Of a stretch of DNA of 64,000 nt, positions 54,101 through 64,000 are shown piece by piece (within the stretch, counting starts at the first letter, position 1; the number at the start of each line of letters is the position of its first letter). A program made the position numbers and the translations under genes. Below the pieces are notes generated by a model, which did no database searches, was not told the DNA's origin, and saw nothing but the letters and a program-made list of their open reading frames with translations. This DNA comes from Metridium senile (lineage: Eukaryota > Cnidaria > Anthozoa > Actiniaria > Metridiidae), in NCBI GenBank assembly GCA_949775045.1, contig OX459096.1, positions 50,691,438 through 50,755,437 of the forward strand. The letters are read 5' to 3'.

Positions 54101-55278
54101 TGACTATGTTTCCTAAAAATCTATTTTTGAATTAATATTATTATTAAATTATTATCATTAATATTATATTATTATTATTATTACTAAGTACATGCACCAC
54201 AAAGACATTGGCCAGGATAGGCAGTGTCTTTTTAAAGGTAAGTTACCAGCATGCTTTGCATTGTTTATTTTGAATTGAGTGTTATAATTCATTCGCAGTC
54301 AGTCGAATTACAAGAAAATACATAAAACAATATGCTAAACAATTTAGTAAGAGCGTAAATACCTACTCACATCTTAATAAATATTTAAAATGTCTGAATG
54401 TGCTATTTTCATGGTCTATGAAAGTCAGTCATTCTCGCAGTGCATGTTGGTAAGTTACCATGGGTCTTTAAAATTTCTTGTCAAGAGATTTTGTCAGCAG
54501 GAAATTATTAAAAGCAGTGAAAAAGAAAATAAACAAGAAATTGATGTTGCTTGCAAGACAATTAACATAACAGGCACTTTTAACCAAGAGTCCTTCAAGT
54601 CCTTAAAGTTAAAAAAAAAACAGTATGAAATCATGCAAATACTCATACATGGCTACTGTATGAGTTGTTGGATAGGTGATGACAATTATTATAACAAAAG
54701 AGGTAAAACAAAGATGTTAGTTGCTTTATTTTCCTATTAGTTCACAATAAACCACAGCTTGCAATTGCAGAAATTGATGAGTCAGAATTAATGACAAAAA
54801 TTATACCCACTTGGCAAGGAAAATATAATAATTACAATAATAATTATCTGACTACTTCACAAATTTTTATTAAATGTAAATTACTTAAAGATAAGAAAAT
54901 AAAAATAATGCTTTTTTTACCAGTTCAAACAAGGAAGCAAGAATAATAATAAATTCTTTCCTACATGTAACTACTCGTACACAAGCCGACATTTGTGTTT
55001 GCAAGTGGGGCTGTTTCGCGAAAATTGTGTATCTAAATATAAAATTGTCGACAATATCTCAAGGAGGAATAATGGACTATTTGTAGCAAGCAATATAACT
55101 CTGGCAAAATATACAGATTCGTCTAAAAGCTCAGTATTTATCGATGTCGACATGACGACCTCAGCGCTAAATACGTGCAATGAAGCGAAACGTAAAATCG
55201 GTTATACGTGACGACAAATAAACCTACCTGAAGAAATAGCTGGGCTAAAGCCAGCACAAAGGCAGCAACATACTTCAT
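48153..55278 (-). CDS. Shisa-like (STMC6-type) single-pass membrane protein, 203 aa
   Basis: Exons in transcript order: 55228-55278, 52963-53030, 51642-51713, 48153-48573; 612 nt in frame, GT-AG throughout. Residues 1-17 are a signal peptide (MKYVAAFVLALAQLFLQ). The short ectodomain has exactly six cysteines in a C-C-CC-CC pattern (RCSYSYYYYG, CSSNQYCC, SGKCC). One membrane span follows (FVLVTIFMIFFLIWW), then a basic YYRYRYRPR stop-transfer. The cytoplasmic tail of about 120 residues is Pro/Gly/Gln-rich with GYGPPQ-type repeats and PPPTY, a PPxY site for WW-domain ligases. This plan matches the WBP1/VOPP1/CYYR1 group of transmembrane adaptors, which act in ubiquitin ligase recruitment and endosomal sorting. 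Which member it is cannot be decided, so no symbol is given. It is divergent to SMARCD. Confidence 0.75.
48740..48840 (-). repeat. LINE 3'-end remnant
   Basis: Minus strand: AATGAGGTCCCTCATGAAAA..CTCGTTAGATAAAGTTTTCA followed by (TTCA)n. A short tandem-repeat tail like this is typical of a severely 5'-truncated CR1/L2-type element. It lies in intron 3 of the STMC6-type gene. Confidence 0.45.
48890..49085. repeat. Repeat family R, copy 2
   Basis: Shares TTGAATTTTCTCAGCCAGAT and TATACAATATTTGCGTCC with 4375-4660. Together with the inverted copy at 51290-51525 it brackets the Penelope-like element. Confidence 0.5.
49140..51280 (-). mobile_element. Penelope-like element (RT plus GIY-YIG endonuclease), degenerate
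   Basis: Intron 3 of the STMC6-type gene, same strand. In order: an N-terminal piece (51259-50960), then after a frameshift DKGCITVVMDKSEYYDKM, YGLPKLHKP, SFDVKSLFTSIP and GTAMGSPVSVVVAE (50970-50284). After a further break come RYVDD and IPFLDC, and then a GIY-YIG domain with IYKIACNDCEATYIGETGRS and RKQEHQ (about 49690-49590). The stretch expected between VVAE and RYVDD (roughly 15-25 codons in relatives) is deleted. A last frameshift near 49500 precedes ESWFTKLEHQPINRS. A hammerhead-like motif lies at its 3' end. RT with a GIY-YIG domain and no other integrase defines the Penelope class. Confidence 0.9.
49192..49234 (-). ncRNA. Hammerhead-like motif at the 3' end of the Penelope element (copy E)
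   Basis: Minus strand: CTGAAGA (fits CUGANGA), GAC..GTC as a short stem II around TTCCGCACAGG, then GAAACGTCAGTC. The last part can form the minimal two-pair stem III (A-U, C-G) with the cleavage triplet GUC. Hammerheads with very short stem III are known from Penelope-like elements. Stem I pairing is poor in this copy. Confidence 0.5.
51290..51525. repeat. Repeat family R, copy 3 (inverted)
   Basis: Reverse complement contains GCATAAGTTTTGGATTTTCA, GACCAGATTTACTTTTATCT and TATACAATATTTATTCACGT, matching 4375-4660, and lies immediately upstream of the Penelope-like element in opposite orientation to copy 2. Confidence 0.5.
52565..52930. repeat. Probable dispersed repeat in intron 2 of the STMC6-type gene
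   Basis: Starts with (ATA)n and TTTGCTTATAAAGTGCTTAT and continues through GAGGATGATCTGAGATTTCT and GATGTGATCATATTTTTTGT. The opening resembles ends of LINE/SINE-like elements I recall from invertebrates. Identity is uncertain. Confidence 0.35.
53785..54063. mobile_element. hAT-like MITE
   Basis: Ends CAGGGCTGTCGACTC and, inverted, CAGGGCTATCAACCC, the classic hAT-style CAGGG start. TGTTT occurs at both flanks but an exact 8-bp duplication is not visible. Inside are mirrored CTCCAGATTTGAA blocks and two AAAATGGCGGA motifs. Confidence 0.6.
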
Positions 55279-55627
55279 TCCGTTGCAACGACAGTTAAGA
55301 CTTTAAAACGTTCAACGTCTCTTTATAGTTGCTCTCCTCTGGTTAGGTTCCTCGAATTGCACTTGACACCTCAGTAACGACGGGTTATCGAATTTCCGAA
55401 TACTTTCCGATAGTCTCCGAAAACTTGAATGATTTTTTTTTCATTTATTTTATGCTTATATAATATTTGATAATTGTGAATTTGGTTTCTTAATGTTTTA
55501 ATTTACTTCCGTCAAAATATTATTTCTGAAGATATAAGTATTTTCGTATTATTATTTTCTTTTCATAATATAGATGCTTGAGTGAGTGCACTGCATTCTG
55601 GGTAAAATTGGAAGTGTTGAATTCAAG
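55279..55627. promoter_or_regulatory. Head-to-head promoter region, STMC6-type gene / SMARCD
   Basis: 349 bp between the two divergent ATGs. It contains TTCCGATAGTCTCCGAAAA-type sequence and, at the SMARCD end, TTCAAGATGGCGAG, a YY1-like site overlapping the start codon. The shared promoter is inferred from spacing. Confidence 0.5.
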
Positions 55628-58600
55628 ATGGCGAGTCCTTTCCCAGCTTCGGCTCAAATGAAGCAAATGGCGGCTGGAGTACCGCAGCAAGCAGGAATGT
55701 ATCAACGTCCACAATACCAGCAGTCTTCCTATGGAATACAGGTATGATAATAACTTGAAAAAGGGGTACCATTTAGCAGTGTTTTAGATCAACTTTGAAG
55801 TCATTGACTACAGCACGAGTTTCAAACAAAAGAATGCAATTTCATTTTGCCACTAACTAAAGTCACTGATTTCGCGTTGGAGTTTGAAAAAGACACTTCA
55901 GACATTATTAGAGTACATTTTACTGTAGATGTTACTGTAGATTGATTTGCAACAGGGTTCTCTTCAAAAACGTCTGACATATCTTACTACAAAGGGTTCT
56001 TTACTATAAATATAATAAAAGTAGTAAAGTTCTCTTTTCAACTAAACAACTGCATCTAACTCCAAAGTTTGTGTAAAAGCATTGGTACAAAAATAGATTC
56101 ATTTTCACTATTAAAATTGATCTACACAACCTATTGCCCATTAAGGTCTTTACACACAAGGGGTTTTGCTCCTGGGTCATTTTGCTCCTTTGTATGTACC
56201 CGACCTACCAATCCATAATTCCGATAATTGATAAAAATCAATAAGATTCGATAATAATCAATATTAATCAATCAATTGTTATCGGAAATCAATAAAAATC
56301 GATAATGCTTGAATGTGTGAGTATCGATTTTGATCGATTTTTATTGATTCTAATCGATAATCATCGATTATTATTGAGACAAGCTCTATAAAACCGATGA
56401 GTCTATGCAAAGACGTTTTGAGCATTTACTCCCTGTTGTGTTTGCATGATGATAAATGATAAACACGACTCAGGTTCTCACAAACGATAGTCGATAAAAA
56501 TTGATAAAATCAAGAGGGAAGAGACTGTAGGTATCAATTTTTATTGATTACCGATAACAATGATGATTATCGATTGATATTGATTGATTCGATTAGTTTT
56601 CCAATATCGATTTTTATCGATTGTTACGATCGGGGTATGTACCAACAGTTTAACTCTAAATGTTGCGGGAGCAGAAATTTTTACCTGGAGCCTGCTTCTT
56701 GATATTAAACTGGCTAAATATAAGGGAGCATGCACTGGGCTCAAAACCCTTTGTTGTGTATAACATTCATCAATATGATGTTATAAAGATTTACCATAAT
56801 CAACAACAACAAAAAATCAATGTTTCTTTAGAAACGAAGGGCTAAAACTCGAAATGTCAGTAAAGTTAAGTCAACATTTTTTACAGTGTTACAAATTTCA
56901 TTATATTACCTATCATTTATATCAAACACCGATGCACCCTATACTCACTAGTTTCCATTTAGAAGAATATATATTAAAATAAATACACAAGTAATTATAG
57001 AAAATCGTATGCTGTGATTAGTCTAGAAATTCACACTTTTTCTTGATTATCACCTACAGTGTTTTGCATGCTTTAAGAAATAAGAAATAAGTAGTTTGTT
57101 TATTTATAGCGACCTTCTGGCACAGGAAGCCCAATGCGTATGCCAACCCCATCAGGCTCTCATCCATACTCTCCAAATGTACCAAGGGCTGGTCTTGCTC
57201 CTGGAGCAGCCGCAGCTATGGAACAAGCAAGAAGGCGGCATGATTTAAAGTCAAGAAGAAGGTAATACACCTTTCCCAAGTTGGCATGACTGACCATGAA
57301 ACAATAGATTTGAGTCAATCTAGTTGAGGCTATAATGGATGAATCTTAACATTTATTGTATTTTATCCACTCCAGCTTTGACTTGAATTTATGTTTCATG
57401 ATCAGTGAAGCGAATTAGGGAAAGGACTCCTTAGAGTTGTTTTGCAGATTAAAGACTTTTTTCAAACTCTTTGTTTGTTGTGAAGTTCTGGTTTCAGACA
57501 TCAGTGGATTTTGATATTAAGAATGATGATAGTAAATTAGTTATAATGGTGGTTGTATAATGATGTTGTTGATGATGCAGTTTATAAAGGTTATAATGAA
57601 GAGATAAATGATTTGGTGATGGAAATAATGATGAGTATCATAAACATTGTATGTCAAAGTCCAATATTTCATATTTTCTCAGAAAAAAGAAGATTGCAGA
57701 CAAGGTTCTTCCACAAAGAGTAAGTTTCATCTAGTAAATATTACACTCTTTTTTTTTAAAAATATATATACATACTGACTTCTTGTATTGTATTTTGCAA
57801 GTTAAGTCATCTCTATTGTCATTGGAACTTATAATTATCATACCTGTTGTCCTCATTCCAGGTGAGAGACCTTGTTCCAGAGTCACAGGCCTACATGGAT
57901 CTTCTAGCTTTTGAACGTAAATTAGATGCCACTATTATGCGCAAGAGGATGGACATCCAAGAAGCTTTGAAAAGACCTATCAAGGTAAAGAAAGGCCTTA
58001 AATGAAAGCATTATTGTCTATCAAACTATCACTGACAAATCATTTTAAATAGCAAAATTCTTCACAGTCACAGATCTTCCCAGAACAACCTATATTGTCT
58101 TACAAAAAGGAAAAATTGCTGAAAGACTATCTAGTCAAAGCCAAACTAGTTCCTTAAAAACTTCAAGTAATTTTAGTAATTTTAGCTTTTATGCTTATGT
58201 AATCATTATATTCATTTTAACACAACCTCATAAGGCACATCTCAGCCACAGCCTTTTTGTTTGGATTCACCACACTTTAAACACAATAACTTTATTCTGA
58301 AGAGTGTAGTCTGTGTTACATCGAATATACTTTAAAATTATAATTTCTTCAATTGTGTTAACTTGTATTATTTTTTCAGACCAAGAAAAAGCTGAGAGTT
58401 TATCTCACAACAAACTTCCATACACCTAAACCAGATGCCGAGGTAAGGCAATACAGTATAAAATACATGACTTTATTTTTTTTCGGTCAGGTATCCTAGT
58501 AATAGCGCGCTGTGATTGGCTAGCGCGCGGTCCAGTTTTTCACAATCTGCCAGGTCCACGGTATCCTGTTCGTTGGCACCATTTCTTCTCAGCGATATTA

Positions 58601-61600
58601 ATTTTGGAAAAATTTGAAAAATCTTCTTTAATATGTAATTGTTAATTATGGTAATTTATCGAACAAAATAGTAGGAGATCTAGAATTCTGAATTGACCAA
58701 AACACTGACAGAATGCGATAACCGACTGAGAGAAAATTAAAAGCTATTGGCGAGCATTGGTTGTATTTGCAAACATTTTGACAAGCAAAAGTTGAGAAAA
58801 TCAAATCAATATTGCAAAAACTCACAAGAGAATACACGGTGAAGAGAATACTCAAAAGATTGTGAGAATACACAAAGTTTTTTTAATTTTCTATAGAATA
58901 TAAAGCTCGTTCACATACCTCAATAATAGTTGAAATACTTGTAGTTTTTATCTTTCCTTGTAAACAACACGGCGGTGAATTGAGCTATCTTTTGATGAGA
59001 TATGTCGTTGCTTTTCAGTCACTTTTAAAATGCTATAAATTCACAAGAAGTTTATCTACAAAGTTTACAACGTTTTTGAAGTAAGGAAGTGTTGTTGTCT
59101 TTCTTTTTCTTCATACAAAAATTTAAACAATCTTGAAAAAGGTCGATTTGCTTGATTCAAAGTCATGTCAGCGATCCTAGTGCTTTCAACTTTCATCTTC
59201 TTCAAAAAGTATGACGCAGATAAATTAATTCCTTCATCAATTGACAGTGACTTCGACTAAAATTCTTATTATTTATCGAAAAATAAGCTTCAGTAGGCTT
59301 TTTTCTTGATGCAAATGTCCACAAGACCGACGAATTACAACTCGTTTCAAAATCCATTGTGGTTCACTTGTTCGTGTCAGTAAAATTTGATTTTTGTTTC
59401 TTAACTTTCTTTGATGTTGAGATATAAACAAAACCTTTTGTCTTTAAACGATCTTTGATTTGGAATGATGAAGAAAGCTCCATTAATTTTAATATTTTGG
59501 CATTAAAATTTCTGTAAGTTTGTTGAGGCAGCCATCACATGCTGAATGAAAACCAGTTTCTGACAACCCGCACTTTTTCAGTAAAACTACTGGGAAGCCA
59601 TTTGAAAGCAACGCGCGTCGTAAAATATCAAAAACATTAATAATAGAGAGAGAATAAAAAAATAAATAAGTTATTTACCGGCTAACGGTCGGTCTGTATA
59701 GTGAAAAACTGCCCTCGGTCTTGGAAACGGACCTTGGCGGACCTCGGTCCGTACATCCAAGACCTCGGGCAGTTTTTCACTATACGGACCTCCCAGCCGG
59801 TAAATAACATATATGTATCAGAATAGTCATTTTTGAGTAAGAATCGCTTGATCACTTTCGGGATTCCTGTGGTAAGGTCTATAATGCTTTGCGAACCGAA
59901 TCCAGCATGGCTGCCACACATGTTTTTGTATTTCTTCGTGAAAACTGTTGTTTTTAGAGGTCTTAAGATACCAGAACGTAAGTCAATTTCTTTGTAATTT
60001 CACTACGATTGATTATTATTAATAGAAGTTGTAATTTATTCTAGGTTTTACCGCTATTTACGCCAGTTTAGTGATTTTTGTAATGAATAACAAGGATTAA
60101 AAGGCTAAATCGGCCCAGTGGGTTAAATCATCTGCATCTTATGCTCTATACGAGTACAATGACAGATTGAGATACTGATAAGTTTTATTTTTGTGTTACA
60201 GGATGAGGAAGCATTGCTACCTTCCTGGGAGCTACGAGTTGAAGGACGGCTGATTGAAGATGTAAGTATGTAATAGTGTGATATACTACAACCACCAGAA
60301 TACTTTCTTAGAAGTTTGTCTTCCTTAACTGTAAGTCTTGAAGAAGGAGATACAAACCTCCTAAAATTATGCCAATACACAAGCAAATGGTAAAACATAT
60401 GCAAGTTATGTATTGAAAAGCAATGAAAGATAATATGTACAATTTATTGACTGAGTGTGAGGGCAAAAAGCAATAAAAACATTCCAATAAAACAAATAAT
60501 TAAAGCAAGTGTGCAAAACCATTTCGCCCTGCTAACACCATTTCCTTTAAATGTTTTCTTTAAAAAACACGAAAAGGTCCGGACGGCTTGTTCTGGCCCC
60601 TTCACAAAAGCTATTCCCTCCCATGACATGACTTTTTCCAAAGATTTTTTTAAGAGCGTGCGCTGGGAAAATTACAGGTCATATCATAATGATCTTTCTT
60701 TTTTATTTGTTAGTAAGAAGAATTTACAATCTCCATATACATTATATGTAAATTTATTATATCTAGAGCTTGGACTACCTGTGTTTTGATAGATCACTTT
60801 ATACTTTCAGCCTAACAACAAAGCAGAAGTACAAAGAAAGAGAAAGTTCTCTACATTCTACAAAAGCCTTGTGATTGAACTTGACAGAGAATTGTATGGA
60901 CCTGACAATCACCTTGTTGAAGTAAGGAGTCTCTTTCAGTTTTAGTTTTTAAGAAACATAATACATTGGGCACTCACTTGGCAAGCAAGGATTGAGGATG
61001 AATTTAGGTTTTTGAAGAAAAAAGGTCCTCTTTTTTTTCCAAAGATGCAAGCATACTTTATATCTACAGCAAGATAACATCAATCTTTGTTTGTAATCAT
61101 TAGTTTGATGCTGTTTTCTTTTGTTTTAGTGGCACAGGACATCAACCACCCAGGAAACAGATGGATTCCAGGTAAGGCTTATCCCTGTGGGGGTTTTAGT
61201 AGGTCATTACATGATGGAAATGAAAAATATGTGTGTCCATCTAACTGTGACAAAGTTATTGAGAATGTATGACTCAATGTACAGTACTGCCTTGAATCAC
61301 ATGTACCTTTGTTTGCGTGCATTTCGCGAACAGAATGCGAACACTGTACACGTTTTGTTTGCAGTTTGTTCTCAGTTTGTTAGCAAATTGTTATTTGCCA
61401 TGCCGAAACTGGTTCAAAGTGGCTAAAACCGGTTGTACTTGTGAAAGCGTCTAGACAAATGGTGCTGTTCAGTTATCTTTTTACAGTATAACTTACTGTT
61501 ACTCCGATTCGGCAATTAGACTATTTATTGCTTATTTTTGACACAGTTGAATTCAAATCCTTTTATAAAACATTTTACAAAATGGCACCATACACACTTT

Positions 61601-62822
61601 TCAGTCGTAAAAGCTATTTTATTATTGTGAAGTTTAGTAACATTATCATATTTAGCGGCATTTGTCGATCTTACAATATGAAAAAATATAGATTTAGCAT
61701 CTAAAGAGTCAAACAACTTTCAACTACAGGCTTTTAAACAAAGTTTAAACTGTTTATACTGTAACTCATTCCACTCGCGAGCCTATAAGAGCCGAGAGAC
61801 TCGTTCATTCTGAGTGTGTAGCTTTATTGACATTATGTATGGCTCGTGAGTGATGCTTGCTTGTTCGACAATTTAAAATGTTAGCAAAATTAATATGTCT
61901 ACATTCAAAGTTTTATCTTTTAATACATGTATGTTTTAACATGGGACACAAGTATACTTCAAGCTCATGTCATTCGTGAACGGGTCTGCGAACAGTGGTG
62001 ATCGTGAACAATTTGCAAACAAAGTACGAACAATTTGCAAACAAAGTGCGTACAGAACGCACTTAGTGTTCGCGTTCTGTTCGTGAAAAAGGTACATGTG
62101 ATTCCAGGCGGTACTGTATACCAAAAACAGCTTGTGCAAAGCCAATAGTACATTTCAAAATAATGAATTATAATTGTGCTGATATCTATAATCTAGACAC
62201 AAATAGTATGGCTCCAGATGCTTGCAATCAATATTTTTATCACCATCCTTGGGGTTAATACATGTTAATATTTAATATGTACAAGTACTTATTCAGTGTT
62301 GGTCTTAATTTGTCCATATAACTAGTATAAATCTGCAGGTGATAGAAAATATAGAAAATCCAACACATAAACTATTTTGCTTCTCCTTAAAGTAACTATT
62401 CTAGTGCATATAAAGCCCATTATTGTATATTTATAGTCTGGACTTTTGTTTTATCCAGGTGAAGCGTCCAGGAGAGGAGAATGTCAAATGTACAGTCATG
62501 TTTCTACTAGATTATCAGGTATTTTACATCAAATGATTTGACTAAAATATCTCCACCATTGGTCCAGAGATCAAATGTGTTTTACAGTAAAATGTAAGAG
62601 TACAACTGTAAGTGTTAGTGTAATACACAACATTGTTAGTCTATATGTGTAATTTTTTTTTTTTTTTTCATTAATTCTTGTACTATCTGTATAAATATTT
62701 ACAATATATATTCATTGTTTTAGCCTCCCCAATACAAGCTAGATACAAGACTTGCTCGTCTACTTGGTATCCATACCCAAACAAGACCTGTCATAGTCAA
62801 TGCTATCTGGCAGTACATCAAG
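55628..62822 (+). CDS. SMARCD: SMARCD/BAF60, SWI/SNF chromatin-remodelling subunit, 3' end beyond window
   Basis: Accessory subunit that links the SWI/SNF (BAF) complex to transcription factors in the nucleus. Visible exons: 55628-55741, 57110-57261, 57683-57719, 57862-57984, 58380-58442, 60202-60261, 60811-60921, 61130-61171, 62459-62518, 62724-62822; all phases agree. The N-terminus is Pro/Gln/Met-rich. Diagnostic blocks: [102 protein letters not shown] and the start of the SWIB domain ([24 protein letters not shown]). The last donor is AAG/GTAACTG, so the rest of SWIB and the C-terminal third lie past the right edge. The start is the ATG in AAGATGGCGAG. SMARCD1/2/3 cannot be separated in an invertebrate. 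Confidence 0.96.
56190..56645. mobile_element. ATCGAT-rich inverted-repeat element
   Basis: In SMARCD intron 1. Left and right ends share GTACATACCCC/GTATGTACCCG and long arms built from repeated AATCGATAAAAATCGAT-type words, readable as inverted arms of about 115 bp. The whole element is dominated by GATAA, ATCGAT and TTGATT words. No coding capacity and no clear target duplication. Confidence 0.5.
56826..56962 (+). repeat. Dispersed repeat, hammerhead family, copy C
   Basis: In SMARCD intron 1, sense orientation. ACGAAGGGCTAAAACTCGAA then ATGTCAGTAAAGTTAAGTCA matches copy A in the RPL5 intron. The CUGANGA core is mutated (GAAACGA). The tail TTACCTATCATT and CACTAGTTTCCATTTAG match copy B. 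Confidence 0.55.
58480..59640. other. SMARCD intron 5, left part
   Basis: Contains GCGCGC-bearing sequence (58505-58535, TGATTGGCTAGCGCGC) of the kind seen at 6500-6520, then AT-rich DNA. No gene or clear element boundary was found. Confidence 0.3.
59670..59808. repeat. Foldback MITE in SMARCD intron 5
   Basis: Arms begin GTTATTTACCGGC and contain GGTCYGTATAGTGAAAAACT and GCCC.CGGTCTTGGA, meeting near GGACCTTGGCGGACCTCGGT. A near-perfect hairpin of about 139 bp. Confidence 0.65.
60335..60375 (+). ncRNA. Degenerate hammerhead-like motif (copy F)
   Basis: CTTGAAGAAGGAG, a 9-nt loop, CTCCT and AAAATTATGC keep the layout of a hammerhead (core, stem II, GAAA-like box), but the core bases are mutated. 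SMARCD intron 6. Probably a fossil. Confidence 0.25.
61282..62116. mobile_element. Tc1/mariner-type non-autonomous element with long TIRs
   Basis: In SMARCD intron 8. Ends CAGTACTGCCTTGAATCACA and, inverted, CAGTACCGCCTGGAATCACA continue through GTACCTTT and CGAACAGAA.GCGAACACT. TA occurs on both sides (61280-61281, 62117-62118). The arms contain multiple GCGAACA/TTGCAAACAAAG words. No transposase inside the 835 bp. Confidence 0.7.
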
Positions 62823-62935
62823 GTAACTGACTGCTTTTTTTGATGTCAGAAGCCATCACCCACTATAAAGATGAGTCAGCATTGTTTATAATAGACTGAA
62901 ATTCAGACACATCCTTATGAATCAATCTCAGCCTT

Positions 62936-63253
62936 GAGATATTGAAAAACTGGCTGTAACACACAAATACATGTAATATATACAATATGAGATATTGAAA
63001 AACTGGCTGTAACACACAAATCCATGTAATATATACAATATGAGATATTGAAAAACTGGCTGTAACACACAAATACATGTAATATATACAATATGAGATA
63101 TTGAAAAACTGGCTGTTACACACAAATACATGTAATATATACAATATGAGATATTGAAAAACTGGCTGTAACACACAAATCCATGTAATATATACAATAT
63201 GAGATATTGAAAAACTGGCTGTAACACACAAATACATGTAATATATACAATAT
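62936..63253. repeat. 53-bp tandem repeat, 6 copies
   Basis: Unit begins GAGATATTGAAAAACTGGCT and contains ACATGTAATATATACAATAT. It lies in the last visible SMARCD intron and explains the long minus-strand frames there (62863-63417). Confidence 0.95.
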
Positions 63254-63339
63254 GAGCAGCCAATCTGTATGCTATATACAACTGCAAGTTGAAGACAAGT
63301 CATTGTATAGTGTATATGCGAATATTGTATGTAGTACAT

Positions 63340-64000
63340 AAAAAACGAGCAGCAGTGTTTTATCAAGGATAAAACACGTGCTGCGAGTTTTTTATATTGC
63401 TTAAAAAACTCCAACACTTATTCAAAACTAAATTATAAAAGTTTCTTGAAGAAAAGTCCAATTTGGAAACAAACTTTATTTGCAAGGTACACTGCGCATT
63501 CTCATATCACACCACGCACCATTAAGCACCACATTTGGCATCCCACATTTGAGAAAGTACTTTTAAAAAACTCATTAATAATCCATGAGCTATTAGTCCA
63601 ATCGGGGCATTCCAATTTGGTCACATGTATGACCTTTATACCCCATAAAACACTGCCATAGGTACATTATATAAAAACACATGTGTCTTTATGATAAAAA
63701 CACATGTGTCTTTATGATAAAGGTACGTGTGTCTTTATGTACCTATGACACTTGTAAAGGTCTCATTGACCTTTACTAGTGGCATCACCCGAAACAATGC
63801 TATCAAGCTCCTACTATATTATACACAACCTTTCTCAAATGTGGGATGCCAAATGTGGTGCTTAGTGGTGCGTGGTGTGATATGAGAATGCGCAGTGTAC
63901 CTTGCAAATAAAGTTTGTCTCCAAATTGGACTTTTCTTCAAGAAACTTTTATAATTTAGTTTTGTAGTGTTGGAGTTTTTTAAGCTATATAAAAAAACTC
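63340..64000. repeat. Long inverted repeat reaching the window edge
   Basis: Left arm 63385-63563 (GAGTTTTTTATATTGCTTAA...CACATTTGGCATCCCACATT) recurs inverted at about 63824-64000 with few differences. The left arm is preceded by a tight hairpin, GCAGCAGTGTTTTATC/GATAAAACACGTGCTGC. The central part has CACATGTGTCTTTATG repeats. Probably a foldback transposon whose right end lies outside the window. Confidence 0.7.

Noticed and set aside
54390..54740. 116-codon plus-strand frame
   Set aside because: It lies in intron 1 of the STMC6-type gene, has low-complexity Lys/Glu content and no recognisable domain.
62863..63417. 184-codon frame with repeated ILHVFVC..SQFFNIS
   Set aside because: It is the 53-bp tandem repeat read across several periods, in a SMARCD intron.

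Overview
This is animal nuclear DNA. Its genes are split by GT-AG introns and encode metazoan housekeeping proteins: ribosomal protein L5, the mTORC1 GTPase RHEB, a carbonyl reductase, a C2orf69 homologue and the BAF60/SMARCD subunit of SWI/SNF. The DNA is AT-rich and crowded with small DNA transposons, non-LTR retrotransposon fragments, a Penelope-like element and minisatellites. The repeat content suggests a marine invertebrate, perhaps a cnidarian, but nothing in the window fixes the phylum.

Layout. (1) 1-3410, minus strand: RPL5, seven coding exons, missing only its last coding exon, which lies beyond the left edge. (2) 4773-9835, minus: complete RHEB, eight exons, 184 aa. (3) A short head-to-head promoter region, then 10293-22053, plus: carbonyl reductase (CBR1-type SDR), nine exons. 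Its introns 2 and 4 are swollen by a transposon carrying a helicase fragment and by two 30-bp minisatellite arrays split by a truncated LINE. (4) 24286-26983, plus: C2orf69-like serine hydrolase, three exons. (5) 31952-33718 and 38665-40452, both minus: two carboxylesterase/cholinesterase-like paralogues, each uninterrupted. (6) 43440-45480: a decayed non-LTR retrotransposon. (7) 48153-55278, minus: a small Cys-rich single-pass membrane protein with a proline-rich cytoplasmic tail (Shisa-like STMC6 type), with a Penelope-like element in its third intron. (8) A second head-to-head promoter region, then 55628 to beyond the right edge, plus: SMARCD/BAF60, ten exons visible.

The genes do not form an operon or an obvious pathway. 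Two pairs (RHEB/CBR1 and STMC6/SMARCD) are divergently arranged with start codons about 350-460 bp apart. In both plus-strand partners an AAGATGGCG motif sits on the first ATG, which suggests shared promoters. The two esterases are a tandem duplication. All exon models were built by hand from frame continuity, splice signals and remembered family sequence; no alignment or search was run.

The most unusual material is non-genic: hammerhead-like motifs recurring in introns of several host genes, the higher-order minisatellite in CBR1 intron 4, a TIR element with an exact 8-bp target duplication and a dead RecQ-like helicase, and a Harbinger-like MITE built around repeated GACCCTCCCC boxes.
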